Shown in pieces: positions 12,635-23,931 of a stretch of DNA of 64,000 bases; within the stretch, counting starts at the first letter, position 1; the number at the start of each line of letters is the position of its first letter. Under the pieces are notes generated by a model. It saw only the letters and a program-made list of their open reading frames with translations. It had not been told where the DNA came from and made no database searches. The stretch covers positions 558,001-622,000 of the forward strand of contig NW_020194631.1 of the NCBI RefSeq assembly GCF_002865645.1, in the 5' to 3' direction. The position numbers were made by a program, and so were the translations under genes. This DNA comes from Hyaloscypha bicolor E. Taxonomy: Eukaryota; Ascomycota; Leotiomycetes; Helotiales; Hyaloscyphaceae.

Positions 12635-15600
12635 TCAGAAAGTCTGCGTTCCTTGAGAATCCGGAACCTCAACCTGGCCGGCCATTGAGCTTCCCCTCGA
12701 AGTTCGAACTCGCTTTGGTGCGGCTTGGGTTTGTGCAGTTGATGATCCTGACCTCTTGAGACTGTTTCTCTTCACTGGAGGAATGTTCGGAGAATCCTTT
12801 TCGCCATTTGAGGTTCCCTGAGTGGACTCCCTCGCCGCGGATGGGTTCTTAGTCTTTGGTGTCTGTGGTTTGCCACCACTCACAGCTCTGTTGTAGGATC
12901 CACGATGCCCGTTCTGGATTTGGGACGCGGCCTTGCTTCCCGCATGAGTAGAAATCTTGGATGGCTCGGTGATAGTAACTGGTCTGGGCTCAGACGAAGA
13001 CACAGTGTCGTTGCTCAGCGTCGGCTTCCTGAGTGCGGGCTTGCAAGGCTGCACTGTGCGTCGCCGGAGAGCTTCTTCTGCAGCCGATGGAGGCTTCACG
13101 CGAACTTGAGACTTGTGAACGGCATCCAACTCGACATCACGCTCCTCCAAGGAGCGCATTGTGCGCTGTACAAAAGTTTGAAGTACCCCAGTCCCCGCAA
13201 CGTTATCACTTGCCATGCTGCCTTTCTTTCCTCTGGCCTTTGCGTATCCCTCCTGGAGTTGTTCTTGATCCGGCGTAGATTCTAAGTGGTCCATCATTGA
13301 TGATAGATCGGTGAAAGGGCTTGGTGTCGGAATGCTTGAGGCCAGGGTTGTGAATGGCTTAATGCCCGACGAGCCCTGAATGTCGGTGGCATCAGCAAAA
13401 CAGGAGCTACCAGTATATGCTTCTTGAAAACTTTGAGCAGGCGGGTCTGTAGGATTCAAATGATGTGGTACAGCTCCTGTCCCGTTGCTCTGACTGAATC
13501 TTCCATGCTTGCGGCCTGCGACTTTCAATGGACGTGCGCCTGAGCCCTGGCGCTGTGCATGAGGCATAGAGCGCCCATCAGCATTGGGGGTGTTGAAGTT
13601 GGTGCTTCGCTCATTGAGAACCTCTTGATTTCGAATCTGCGGTGTTTCAACATAGTTGGCTACTTTTTCTGAGGAAGTCTGGGCAACATTTCCGACTTGA
13701 GAACCAGACCCAAGGTTATGTGACCCAATGCCTTTCGCAGCCTTGCGTAGAGCCTCCTCAGGAGTTTCAACTCTGTGACCGTCTAGCACTCTGTGGTTCT
13801 TCAGAGTCGAACCAGACTCTAAGCTATGGGCGTGTGTTGATGAAGGCCTGTGATCCTGAGTCTGCCGACTCAGGCGAAGCTTTCCCTGTGGTATTGCGAA
13901 TGCAATATCCTTGAGCTCAGAAGGTGTTAGTTGGTCACCTCGGTATCCAGCCTGAAGAGCCTTTTGCTGATTGTATGCGTCGTTTAAGCCCTCGACCCGC
14001 TTCTGTAATTCGGCATTTCTCTCCTTCAACCTCTCATTCTCGTTCTCGAGCGCGTCGATCTGACGCAGATTTCCCTCGATAGCTTGTTGACCTCTCAGTG
14101 CTGCCTCGAAGTTTTGGCTATGGTCGCTTCTAATGGACTCCAAATGGTTCCGAAGCTCCGCGCACTCGTTGCGGACACTTTGAAGATTGTTTGCAAGTCT
14201 GTCGGAGTCCTCCTGACCTGGATTTTGTTCCTCGAAGCGCTTGAGATGGGCAATTTGCTGAACAAATTGCTCCTTGTAGAGAGCCAACTCCCGTTGAAGT
14301 TTGTTAGCGGTGTTTACGTAGGTACCGCTCTCGTCTTGAACTTTATGCAACTCCTCCTTCGCAAGTGCTAGCTCGGCATCCTTCTCCTTAACATTTTGCT
14401 CGAGGTGATTGATTTCTGACTCAAGCTTCATCTTCATTGTTACCTTCGATGCTTCTGCAGCCTTCGCGATCCTCTGGCGCTCTTCAGAGCAGGCCCTTTC
14501 GATCTCTTGCTGTTTGTTGGCTAAGTACTTGGTTTTTTCTTCCTGCAAATTTCTGATCCGGGATTGAGTGTCATTCAGTTTTTGTTCCCAGTCCTTGATT
14601 TTCTGGTCTTTGCCGCGTACCAATTCTTGGAATGAACCCAATTCTTCCTTTAGCTTAGCTTGCTCTTGATTGGAGCTTTCAAATTTGCCGATAACAATGT
14701 TATTCGCTGTCTCCAGATCTTGAATCTGAGCTCTCAATCTAGGATCTTCCTTGGGAACCGCTAAAGCTGTTGCAAGCTCGTCATTCTTGGAGTTCAATTG
14801 ACCACGAGTGTCAGCAAGATCTCGTTTGAGCTCGTCAACTTGGTTTGCGAGTCCTTGTATCTCACGCTCTCGAGCATTTTTCTCAACAACCAAGGTATCA
14901 TTCGACTGACCGAGCTCGAAAATCCGGTTGTTAAGTCGTAGCTCACTTTCCTTGTCGAGACGTAGTTGGTTGACCGTTGTCTTGAAATCGTCCAGGAGCT
15001 TGATATTCGGTTCCTGTTGAGTTGCTGCACCGTTGTTGGAAGCTTGCATGGAAGTTTCTAATCTGGAAACGAAGGTTATCAGCATCTACAAGTGGTTGGC
15101 TGGATTCATTTCTTACCTCGAGAACAGGTCTTCAATCAGTTTGATCAGAGAAGCGGAAGGTTCTGCCTCTTGGTTTTTGAAACCGCTGCCCAGAATCGCT
15201 ACTTCGTCAACTCTTTGAGGGTGTTAGTGGATGAAGCATTAGCGTTTAATAAGCTCACCTGGCTTGAGTTGCTTTCCCTAAGTCCAAGATCTTTGTTAAA
15301 GGGCCATTCTCCTTTGAAAGTTCGTCGGCTACTTCTTTGGGTGTCTTTTTCAAGAGCTCCACGAGTACTTTATGTGAATCTTGCGAATCACCTCGATATT
15401 TCTCGAGCAGTTCAACTTGATACTTTGCTTGAGCCAATTCCATTAATCTCTTTTCGATAGTAGCTTCAGCTAATTCACAGTTCTTCGTGGCTAGAGAAAT
15501 ATCAGCGATTGTCTCTACGGAGGAAATCGTCAGAGCGTTCAAACCTGCGCCAAAATCGAATTGTAGCTTGGCGTTATTCTGTCTCAGCTTATCGTTTTCA

Positions 15601-18189
15601 TCTCGAAGCTTTTGGGTTCCATCCCGTAACTTTTGGGTTTCTTCCCGAAGCTGTTGGTTTCCGGCCTCAAGGTCTCGGTTCTGCTTGGATGCTGTCTTCA
15701 GTCAGTAATAGTTGCATATACTAGGATGCAATTTGCTCACCATGGGCATAACTCTCCGCGGGCACTCGGAAGCTCTTCGCATCCTTGACCACGATTTCAA
15801 TCTTCTGCAGAGCGGCCTCGGTGGCAGCACGGGTCTCCGCGGCTTGCTTAGTACTCTCTATTGCCTCGTTCGCACTCTTTTGGATCTCGTTCGCCTGACT
15901 CTTGAGATATTTTTGAGCTTTGACAACATCATTCATGTGCTTCTTGTACTTGGAACTAAGTTCAGCAAACTTCTTAAGCTTGTCGGTCAAATCAGCTTTC
16001 TCTGATTCTAGTGCCTGGACTTGTTTGATGGCGGAATCGCTGGCATTTCGGAGTTTCTTGATCTCAGTCTTTTGGGCCTCTAAAAGTTGGCTTTGTTGCT
16101 CATAGTCTTTCATGTTCTCGAGCATCTCCTGGCCATTCGCAAGAAAGTTCTTGTAGTCTTCGAAAAACTTCAGCGAAGGGCGGGACTTTTGTTGTCTTTG
16201 TCCAGAGGTCATGGCCTTTTCCGGAGCTTCTGAGTGAATAGGGTTGTTTGGTGTATTACTGGACTTCTTAACCTTTGACAAACGAGTCCCTCGCTGTGTA
16301 ATGGGTTCAAGAACACCTTGAGGACGCAAGTCTTGAGTGGGGATTGGTCTCGTCATGGGCTTCCCACAGTTGCTGCGTCGGGATTGAGGCCGGGATGGAA
16401 CTTCCGATTTAGCTCGCGATGGGACCCAGTTGGCAATTGAAACACTATAGTGATTGCCAACTTCGCTGGTGTGTGCTGCTTGGGAACCGGAAATGTGAGT
16501 CAATTCCTGGGCATTTGGCAGAACCTCGTCGATAGGAAGCTTGGAGGCTAGTTCCCAGAGATCGCGCTTATCATGGTTTAGTTGTTCATTGATTTCTGTA
16601 GGAACTCTTGGCTCGTCAGAATGATCTGAATAGCTATGGGCAGACTCGGTGACTTGCAATGGCTCGTGATATTGCTGTTCAATCTTGCCCTGTTGTAACT
16701 CATTAGCTGTGGACTCGGGGAGCCGACTGGTATTGGCTGAGATCATCTGCTCGTTTGTATTCCAAGCCGAGTTTGGGTGGGGAAATGGAGCTATGGCCCG
16801 CCTGTTATCGGGTGCCGGGAAAGCCTGTTTCTCGTGAGAATTTGAATCTGTTGGGTTGTGTAGTCTTCTTGGTGCGTCTTGGAGCGAAGGCTCACGAACT
16901 GGTGCAGAATAGTAGGGACCGCTTACATTTTTGTTATCTATCCTAGGACTGAAAGGTCCAATCTGACCAGGCATTGCGTGAACTGCAGCAGAGATTGCTT
17001 CAGGTCTTGGTTTCGTATGGCTGAGAGGAGATTCCATTTGTAGCACATTGGTCATACCGCCGTGCCGTTGCTGATTGTTTGGTGGACCAGCTTCTTCTGG
17101 GAATGGCTTCAGGAATGGCTTCTTGACTCGCTTATGGCTCCTTAAGGTGTGTTAGCAGAAGTGAAGATATTTGCAACTCACAACTCACTTATTTGAGGAT
17201 TTTTGGGCTGGTCTCACTGCTGATGCTTCAGAAACGGGAGTCTGAGGATCACAAACAGTCGCCGGTGGCGGAGGAGGCTCCCGTTGAGGTGACTCTTGAG
17301 TACGATTTCCATCTACATTACGGATAGTTCTGGTGTTTGATCCTACCATAATATTGACATGCGATGGTTCAAGTTGAGTTGTATGGCGTGAAGATGCATC
17401 TGGCTGAACAGCAGCTGTTGTAATATTTGGTAATACGTCAATACCAATTCTGACGTTTGATGCCACCATGTTGTTGACTGGTGATGGCTCATTGAGGGTT
17501 GCAGGGCGAGAATATAGATATGGGTGAACGGATGTGGCAACTTTTGGTGTTGGTGGCTCCGGTGCAGCTGAGTCAACAACATTAGTTGATAACTAGAGCA
17601 TTTGAAGGTAAAACTTGCCAGTCGGCTGGTCTTCATCTGGTGGCATCTCTGCCACCCGCTGTGGCTTGGTTGGAACTGGAAGAGGTGGTCGATTGAACTT
17701 GCCCTTTTCAGGCTTGTCAGCCTTGCTATAGGTGAAGCCAGCCATTAGGTCATCAAGGCCACCTAAGTTTGGGCGTGATATCACCGAGGGGGGTTGAATA
17801 GTTGTATTGAGTGATGGCTTTGGGGTATATGCTTCGCGGAATTGTGAATCTCGCTGGGCGAGTGGGAAGTTGGTCTCGTCAAAGGCTTGGGTATCTCCTT
17901 CAATTGACACGAATTGTGTTTCTTCTACTTGAGATGTGCAACTCTCATGGAGTTGTGTATCTTTTTCGACTGGCTCGAACTGTGTATCCTCTATGAGGAA
18001 TGCGTAATTCTCAGGCTGACGATCATGAAATTGTGACTCTGGCTCTTCATCCCCGGTGTGAGGTCTTGAGTTGCCATTCTCTGCGTTCGGGGGAAGCATG
18101 GAGGCCGGAATTGGTGGCGAAGATGGAACAGCGAGATCACAATCGACGCCAAGAGGTACAATCTGACTTTCTGGCTCCTGGTCTGCCAT
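12635..18189 (-). CDS. Large coiled-coil protein with N-terminal SQ/TQ cluster
   Basis: Six exons (18189-17619, 17567-17189, 17140-15741, 15691-15259, 15212-15117, 15062-12635) join in frame to 1768 residues. The first coding intron (17568-17618) is GC-AG: donor GCAAGT, CTAAT branch, CAG acceptor; no GT donor keeps the frame. The others are 46-54 nt GT-AG. Residues 52-116 contain seven SQ/TQ dipeptides (52, 69, 78, 86, 91, 100, 115), the form of an ATM/ATR-target cluster. Residues about 640-1320 are strongly heptad-rich coiled coil. The rest is disordered and Ser/Pro/Lys-rich, with basic clusters near the C terminus (PVKRNSLKRS, PKRVRTSRG). No enzymatic domain is visible. It may be a chromosome, spindle or checkpoint scaffold, but I do not recognise a named homologue. 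Confidence 0.8.
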
Positions 18190-18198
18190 TTTGGATGA

Positions 18199-18248
18199 CT
18201 GAATGATAGTTAGCGTCGTCGATGTGGAACACGGAGTCAGGGTCGTAC
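18199..18248 (-). other. Putative 5' UTR intron of the coiled-coil gene
   Basis: On the minus strand a GTACG donor, a GCTAAC branch point and a CAG acceptor frame a 50-nt interval ending nine bases before the chosen ATG (18189). An in-frame read-through from an upstream ATG exists but would retain this interval, so the downstream ATG is preferred. Confidence 0.5.
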
Positions 18249-18916
18249 CTTGGTTTTTCTCCCCCTTCACAGTTTTCAGCGATGGACACAAATATTTCCA
18301 GCGGGTTCTACGAATACTTGATGCAGTGTCGATGGAAAGGTAATCCTGATCAAATCACTGGATGATAGTGTGATTAGGCAAAGGAGAAAGCTGCAACACT
18401 CAGTGACGATTGGAATTGGTAGAAAGGGAAGCCCCAATGAGGTGAGCACCTCCAGAGGGGCTTTATGATGTCAGGAGATCGTATTTTGGAGATGACTGAG
18501 ACGGTAGGGATGGAAAAAGATCGTGTATAGGTTGAAGAAGAGATGGTGAGGGGCAGAGAAGGAAAGTAAAGAAAGAACTCGCTAAATTGTCCGATTTCGT
18601 CAACCAGCTCTTTCCATAAGTAGCACGTCAACGACGAGCCCAGCACCTCACAAGGCCAACAAAATTTCAGAGCATCGAAAAGTGGAAAGAACTTTGAGTA
18701 CGCTCAATTGCTATTGGTCACGTGGACTTCAAGTGATGCATTCACCTAGAGCTTCTCATTCAGCAGGAGATTTTGTGCTGACTGTTCAGCCAAAGTCGAA
18801 GCCATTTCTGATTGCTTCCGATGAGGTTAGATATGTGGGAAGTGCTAATGTTTTAACGGAATGGACTGAATGCTAGAAAGTCTCCATTATTCCCGCCTTT
18901 TGAGGGCGGGGAGCAG
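18249..18916. other. Intergenic region left of the hAT-like element
   Basis: Upstream region of the minus-strand coiled-coil gene. I see no gene, and the 90-codon minus-strand frame at 18374-18646 has no recognisable features. Its right end (18909-18916, GGGAGCAG) is the left copy of the element's target-site duplication. Confidence 0.5.
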
Positions 18917-19468
18917 CAGTGTGTCAAATGAGTAGAGTAGAGTAGAGTAGTGGGTCCTACTCATACTCTACTCAACCAATTATAGCGCTACTCATACTCT
19001 ACTCATACTCTACTCAAGCTACTCATGAGTAGTATGAGTAGTGTGAGTAGGTACCCACGTGACAGTTGCACGTGACAGGCTAGCCTAATTAGGTAAGCCT
19101 CCCATCTAGCGCCAAGTTTCTACCCAATTAGGCAATGACATTGCTTAGTAAGCGAGCCAAAGGTCAGGGGGAAATCAAGATTCTAAGAAGCATAACTAGT
19201 TTAGTATTATAGAAAATTAATATTTAGCTAGTCTTATACAAGCCCTAGCTTACCTTTACTGGGGCTACTTAATAAATATATTTATTATTTAATAATTATT
19301 AAATAAACCTTAGTTTATTATTGTCACGTGACGGCTACTCATTACTACTCATACTACTCATACTACTCATGAGTATATACTCTACTCTACTCAAATTTTT
19401 AGGAAATTACGCTACTCATGAATATTCATGAGTAGCATGAGTAGCATGAGTAGTTCTTTGACACACTG
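18917..19468. mobile_element. Non-autonomous hAT-like element (MITE) with 8-bp TSD
   Basis: The 552-bp element begins CAGTGTGTCAAA and ends with its exact reverse complement, a 12-bp perfect terminal inverted repeat. It is flanked by identical 8-bp copies GGGAGCAG (18909-18916 and 19469-19476). Eight-base duplications with CAG-type termini are characteristic of the hAT superfamily. Both ends carry dense short repeats built on TACTCAT/ATGAGTA, resembling the subterminal motifs bound by hAT transposases. The centre is AT-rich and has no transposase-sized ORF, so movement would need a transposase supplied in trans. It sits between genes and disrupts none. Confidence 0.88.
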
Positions 19469-19476
19469 GGGAGCAG

Positions 19477-20642
19477 GAAATTCAGCAATTGAAGCGAGGG
19501 TTGTTAGAGATTTCTTCAATGTCTAGCTTTGAGATCAAATTGGTTGTCGTTATGGAAAAGTCCCCCTAACTTGAGCAGCTTGTGAAACTCGGAAGCCAGC
19601 GCATGACTTCTCAGCTTTGAGATAGAAATTTTAAACCCCTCCGTCAAAATCGTGGACCTTCTTGTCGACGACTGTAGCGACTGTGATAGCTGCAGTCTAT
19701 AAATGGCTGAGAGGCATTCGGATACAACGAGATCCGAGATTCATCAGTCGTGTTCTAATCTGGTACAAGTTCGGGATGAACGATTCATTTGCTGCTTAGA
19801 GGGCAACTTCTACCGACTATTAAATTCAATAGATGGCGACATATGATCTTTTAGGAGTTTACTACTCTCTATCAAGAACGTTCATTCCTTTGAAGGAAAG
19901 TTTTACAGCGCAGAAATTGGCGGCGGAGCCTTTCGGATTTCCAAGCAGCGTCAACCTCGCTCCAAGATCCTTCGCCGAGGTCCAACCCAACTCCAGAGGT
20001 CTCTAAGCTTCCCCAGCCAAGCTATTTCTGTTCTTGGCCCCAAGAAGACCTCATCGTGGCGGGTGTCGAGACACTTCACCGCGACTTGTCGGCGCATCCG
20101 CAGTATCATCAGCCACCGAAGAACTCAACAACTCCACTTTTCGGTGGGCGGCAGCTGTTTCAAGAGTGCTTTTGAGATGAGGGAGCCTTCAAATAGCTAC
20201 CTAGGCAGGCTGTTGTATCATGTCAGAGCTTACCCCGACCACGCCAGTGATGAGGAGGTTCTCGCTAACTATGCTCGCTAAATCCGACCCCTTGAGGCTG
20301 ATATATCATTGGCTGCAATGCCCCGAAAATAGATTCCAATGCACGAGAATAGCCGCTGACAGTGGAGCAACTCACCAATGCCAACGAAGGCCGTTGCTGG
20401 TCACATCGTTCTTGTCCGTTTCACAGATCCTTAGCCCACGAGGGCTTTCTGTGGGAGGCCCAATAATAGGCCAGAAGGTAGGCGCTCAATTCCTTAAGAT
20501 CGATTGAATGTCCGTATCAAGTTATCAATCACCATCTCCGTCAAAGCAAAAAGCCACTATCACAGCGTGCTTCAATCTTCATCACTGCACAGTTGATTGT
20601 TGGCGTGTGAGCGTTTCACATAGCCAGTTGGACGTCATAGAC
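19477..20642. other. Intergenic region right of the element, with a weak possible relic ORF
   Basis: Mostly non-coding. A stop-free frame of about 140 codons runs from about 19860 to 20281 (segments GKFYSAEIGGGAFRISKQ and SNSYLGRLLYHVRAY) but has no ATG near its start and no recognised family. It could be an exon of an unmodelled gene, a relic or chance. The right end is the promoter of the membrane protein gene. Confidence 0.3.
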
Positions 20643-21395
20643 ATGAGGGCAGCTCTTCTTTTTAGCTTATGGCTATGTTGCTTCTTTAATATTGCAACCT
20701 CACAAGATCCTTTATCTTCCCAAGGCTCAGCAGCAACAACAACTTCCTCGGTCTCACTAACTCCAGAAATGTCCGCAAGCGCTGTTTCTGCATTGTACTC
20801 AGTGTTGGCAACTTCATCGCCACAACAACCTGGAAATGGTAAGTGTAGATACATCTGAAAACTTAATTCACTGGCCAAATGGCTAACAGTGGACCAGGAC
20901 CGGCACCAGGAGACGTTGGATCATCGGCAGGGACCGGTGCTGGAGATTCAGATGCTGGAGCGTCTGGAAGTTCCTCCGGAGGCATCACACTATCAAGAGG
21001 TGCAATAATTGCAATAATCGTCTGTGCCGTATCGGTTTGTATATTGGGAGGTGAGTTTCCCTGTAACACACATCAGGATCAAGGTTGATGATACCCAAGC
21101 CGTTTCTTCTGTGTTATGGTATCTTGCGAAGAAACGATCATGGGAGATTCGCGCAAGCATTCGAAAGTCGGCACGAAAAGTCGTTACTGCGCTGACCCCT
21201 CGGAGGTCGACATTTCCGAAGGATATCCATTCGAAAAGACGATCGAGCAGGAGGCTTAGCACCAAACTGGATGATATTCCCGGTTCGCCAAAGGAGGGGA
21301 CTCCAGATGTTGAGAAGGGACACCCCAAAATGACGTCGTTTGTGATGGCTGAGCCACCAAAGCAACCGAAGTGGGCGAAGAAGATTGGGCGATGA
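20643..21395 (+). CDS. Single-pass membrane protein with Ser/Thr-rich ectodomain
   Basis: Exons 20643-20838, 20898-21050 and 21100-21395 give 214 residues. The first acceptor is the CCAG eleven bases past a CTAAC branch, because an earlier CAG breaks the frame. The product has a signal peptide (MRAALLFSLWLCCFFNIATS), a Ser/Thr/Gly/Pro-rich outer region, one membrane segment around residues 103-128 and a basic cytosolic start (YLAKKRSWEIRASIRKSARK) followed by TALTPRRSTFPK. This AKKR.WE.R..IR.SAR cytosolic motif is conserved in Pezizomycotina membrane proteins of unknown function. The layout suggests a cell-surface sensor or mucin-like protein, but that is inference. Confidence 0.78.
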
Positions 21396-21521
21396 TCGTT
21401 TTGAGGAAACCGCCGTTTTATGAGTTAATGTCTCGCGTATTCTTGTGCATTGTAGCATGGCGGTATTGGCGTCCTGGTATTTTGGTTATCGGGGATTCGA
21501 GAGCTGGCCTGAGAATTGAAT

Positions 21522-23459
21522 TTATAGCCTCCTAAAAACATTTCCACTTGCGCTCCTCCTCCCCTCGTCTCGTCTACCCTTTCGTGCAGGCTCAATCTTG
21601 TCTCTTTCCTTCCGGCCCGTGCTTGGTGCAAAAGTGACCTGTCTTTCTCCCACAACATCACCTCTGGTCTTGTTGACGCGACCACCTGCTTGTGTTCGAG
21701 ATCCGAGAGGCTTATCTTGTCGTTGGTGTCCCGATTTCTTGTACGAAGATGACGAGATGCGCATCTCCGGTTTGGCTTTGACCTTGGACTGTGCCACAAT
21801 CTCGTCTTCATCATCTTCACCATCGCTCTCACTGCTATCACTCGCGGCACCAGCACGGCTATTCTCAGCATTCTCGCCCACTTTTGTACTTGGATTGAGA
21901 GCCTGAAACTCTCTGCTCCTTTCATCAACTGCAAACTCTTCATCCTCAAACAATTTGCCAAAGCGACTGTCACCAAGCACCCCCATATCTTCGTCCACCG
22001 TCTGCCTTCGTTCTTGTCTCTTGAGCATTTTGTCGACGAGGTTCTGATTGACCTTAACTTTCTTACTTCCTCGGATTCTGCTTGCACGTTCTTTCTCAAC
22101 TTTCTCCTTGACCCTTTTCGTTCTCTCGTCGTCCCAGATGTACGGATTGGCAATGAGTCGGGCTTCCTCGTAAAGCCTCGATGCAACAAAGTATCCATGC
22201 ATGTAAGGACGCAGCAAATTCGTTGTCCCAACAAGGTGGCTGAGATTTAGAGCTTTCAGCTCTGGTAGAGTCAAAAACTTGTAATTGTCGTAGGTCTCTG
22301 TCGGGGCTTCTTCTGCCATCTCCTCTACCATATTATCTAGGAAGGAGCACCACTTGGGCGCTGGCCCCAACTGTGGAATGAAGAAAGCATGCTGCTGCTT
22401 CCCTTCGTTTGCTGTAAGAATCATGCCGCTCTGCTTGCACCAGGCCACCGAGTTGATATCGACAGCTGGCTCAACCGAAATCCACGCTTTCCCATCCACC
22501 TCATCCCAAAGCTTGATAATTCGTTTATCCGCAGAAAGAATTTTCTTTTCTTGAGAGGAGGTTGTCATATGCATCAATGTTTTGATTGGATAGCCATAGC
22601 CTTGGTCCTTCCTCAGAATGGGTACCGGTCGGCGCAGGTCAAAAATCTGGACGAGACCTTCAGAAGAGCCCGTCACAAGTGACAATCCTGATCTATCGAA
22701 GTCGAGTGCTGTGATTTCTCCTTCTTGAGCTCCCAGAATGCCAACTCTCGCCTTAGCTCTAGGGTCCCAGAACTCTACCGTCCCTATTGATGTTCCAAAG
22801 GCTAAGAGGCTATGACTGTCCTCCGCGATTGCGGCCACGTTCACGCTCCCCGTGTTGATCCCGCCCTGTAATGCTCCTCCCCCAGCCGTGGCCAGGTCAT
22901 CACCTCCAACGTCCACCTGGTACGGCTTCATATACCTCCCAATCTCGAGATTCAGCCGGTACACCTCTCCACTTCCATCAGTATTCACCCCAACTGCGGG
23001 AATCAAAGCTTCAGCGGAGTGCCGATCGTACTGCAGATCTCTGCCATACCTTGGGAGTCGAGTTTGGTAGTGGCAACCTCCAGGTGTGTGAAATTCGAGT
23101 CTTCTGTCCGTTTGTAGATGGAGAGACTTGGAGTAGTCGGAGGATAGAAGAACAAAAGAATGATTCAAGGTTGTAGTATGTCTAGCGAAGGATAGAGAGA
23201 GATGAGGAAGGTAATGTGTATGAATTTGCGGCTTGTATGTGCCTGTACTCATCACCCATTCTCCATCTTCGCTGACCCTGATGCAGGAGCTGGCTTCTTC
23301 GAATTCGAAATCCTGGAGCAGTTCGACTCGATTTGCGTACTCGGGATCGTTCTTTAAGCTGCGCTTCCGTTTTCGCGCAAGCCAGTCTGGAAGCGGCCGC
23401 GCAGTAGACGCGCCAGAGATCGTGTAGACGGGCACGTCGTTTGGATTCGTGAGCTTCAT
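21522..23459 (-). CDS. enp2: WD40 ribosome-biogenesis protein Enp2 / NOL10
   Basis: One uninterrupted exon of 645 residues. The N terminus has PVYTISG, the LPDWLARKRKRSLKNDPEY block and RVELLQDFEFEEAS, then MSTGTYKPQIH and a WD40 propeller (TVEFWDPRAKARV, LVTGSSEGLVQIFDLRRP), all typical of yeast Enp2 and human NOL10. The C-terminal third is acidic and then basic, with RKGRRDEGRR near the end. Enp2 is a nucleolar component of the small-subunit processome needed for early pre-40S maturation. Length is close to the yeast protein. It lies tail to tail with the membrane protein gene and head to head with med13. Confidence 0.93.
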   Translation of the reverse strand: MKLTNPNDVPVYTISGASTARPLPDWLARKRKRSLKNDPEYANRVELLQDFEFEEASSCIRVSEDGEWVMSTGTYKPQIHTHYLPHLSLSFARHTTTLNHSFVLLSSDYSKSLHLQTDRRLEFHTPGGCHYQTRLPRYGRDLQYDRHSAEALIPAVGVNTDGSGEVYRLNLEIGRYMKPYQVDVGGDDLATAGGGALQGGINTGSVNVAAIAEDSHSLLAFGTSIGTVEFWDPRAKARVGILGAQEGEITALDFDRSGLSLVTGSSEGLVQIFDLRRPVPILRKDQGYGYPIKTLMHMTTSSQEKKILSADKRIIKLWDEVDGKAWISVEPAVDINSVAWCKQSGMILTANEGKQQHAFFIPQLGPAPKWCSFLDNMVEEMAEEAPTETYDNYKFLTLPELKALNLSHLVGTTNLLRPYMHGYFVASRLYEEARLIANPYIWDDERTKRVKEKVEKERASRIRGSKKVKVNQNLVDKMLKRQERRQTVDEDMGVLGDSRFGKLFEDEEFAVDERSREFQALNPSTKVGENAENSRAGAASDSSESDGEDDEDEIVAQSKVKAKPEMRISSSSYKKSGHQRQDKPLGSRTQAGGRVNKTRGDVVGERQVTFAPSTGRKERDKIEPARKGRRDEGRRSASGNVFRRL

Positions 23460-23931
23460 TGCTGAGTGGTATGTGAGTGCCCAAAGCCTGAGGAAGTCGC
23501 TGCTGTTTTCTCTTCAGATTTTATTTTCTTAGTGGCGGGTACGGTGCAAGGATACCGTGGGCCCGGTCGACCCTAGCGTCCATGTCGGCCATTCCCCAGC
23601 GAGGCGAGATCAGCCTCACAACCCTGGCAGACGTCAAATCTGACTTTCTATCATATTGCGCCAACCACGGACAAGCCTTTTCCTTTGAGTTTCCAGTGCT
23701 GGCTCGGAAAACGCAGTGGCTTCCGTCCTCTCTTGTTGAGATGGAGCGCTGCAACTCCAACAATCGCTACGCCATCCAAAGATTCGTCTGCCCCCATCCT
23801 TTGGACCAGCCCAACTGCGCATACGAGACTTCAAGCTGCACGAAGGACAAGCACAGGCCAAAAGGTGGGCCTAGGCCTGGCGTCTTGATTTGGACGCGTG
23901 CAGATCAGGTTATGATTGACGGATATCTAAG
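23460..23931. promoter_or_regulatory. Divergent promoter of enp2 and med13, with an upstream ORF
   Basis: About 470 nt separates the two divergent start codons. A 130-codon open frame (23582-23974) begins 350 nt upstream of the Med13 ATG and runs past it in a different frame. If it lies in the med13 leader it would limit initiation at the main ATG. I recognise no domain in it and do not call it a gene. Confidence 0.5.

Noticed and set aside
17343..17636. Alternative frame for exon 2 of the coiled-coil gene using a GT donor
   Set aside because: It ends at a stop and cannot be joined to exon 3, while the GC-AG model keeps a continuous frame through six exons.
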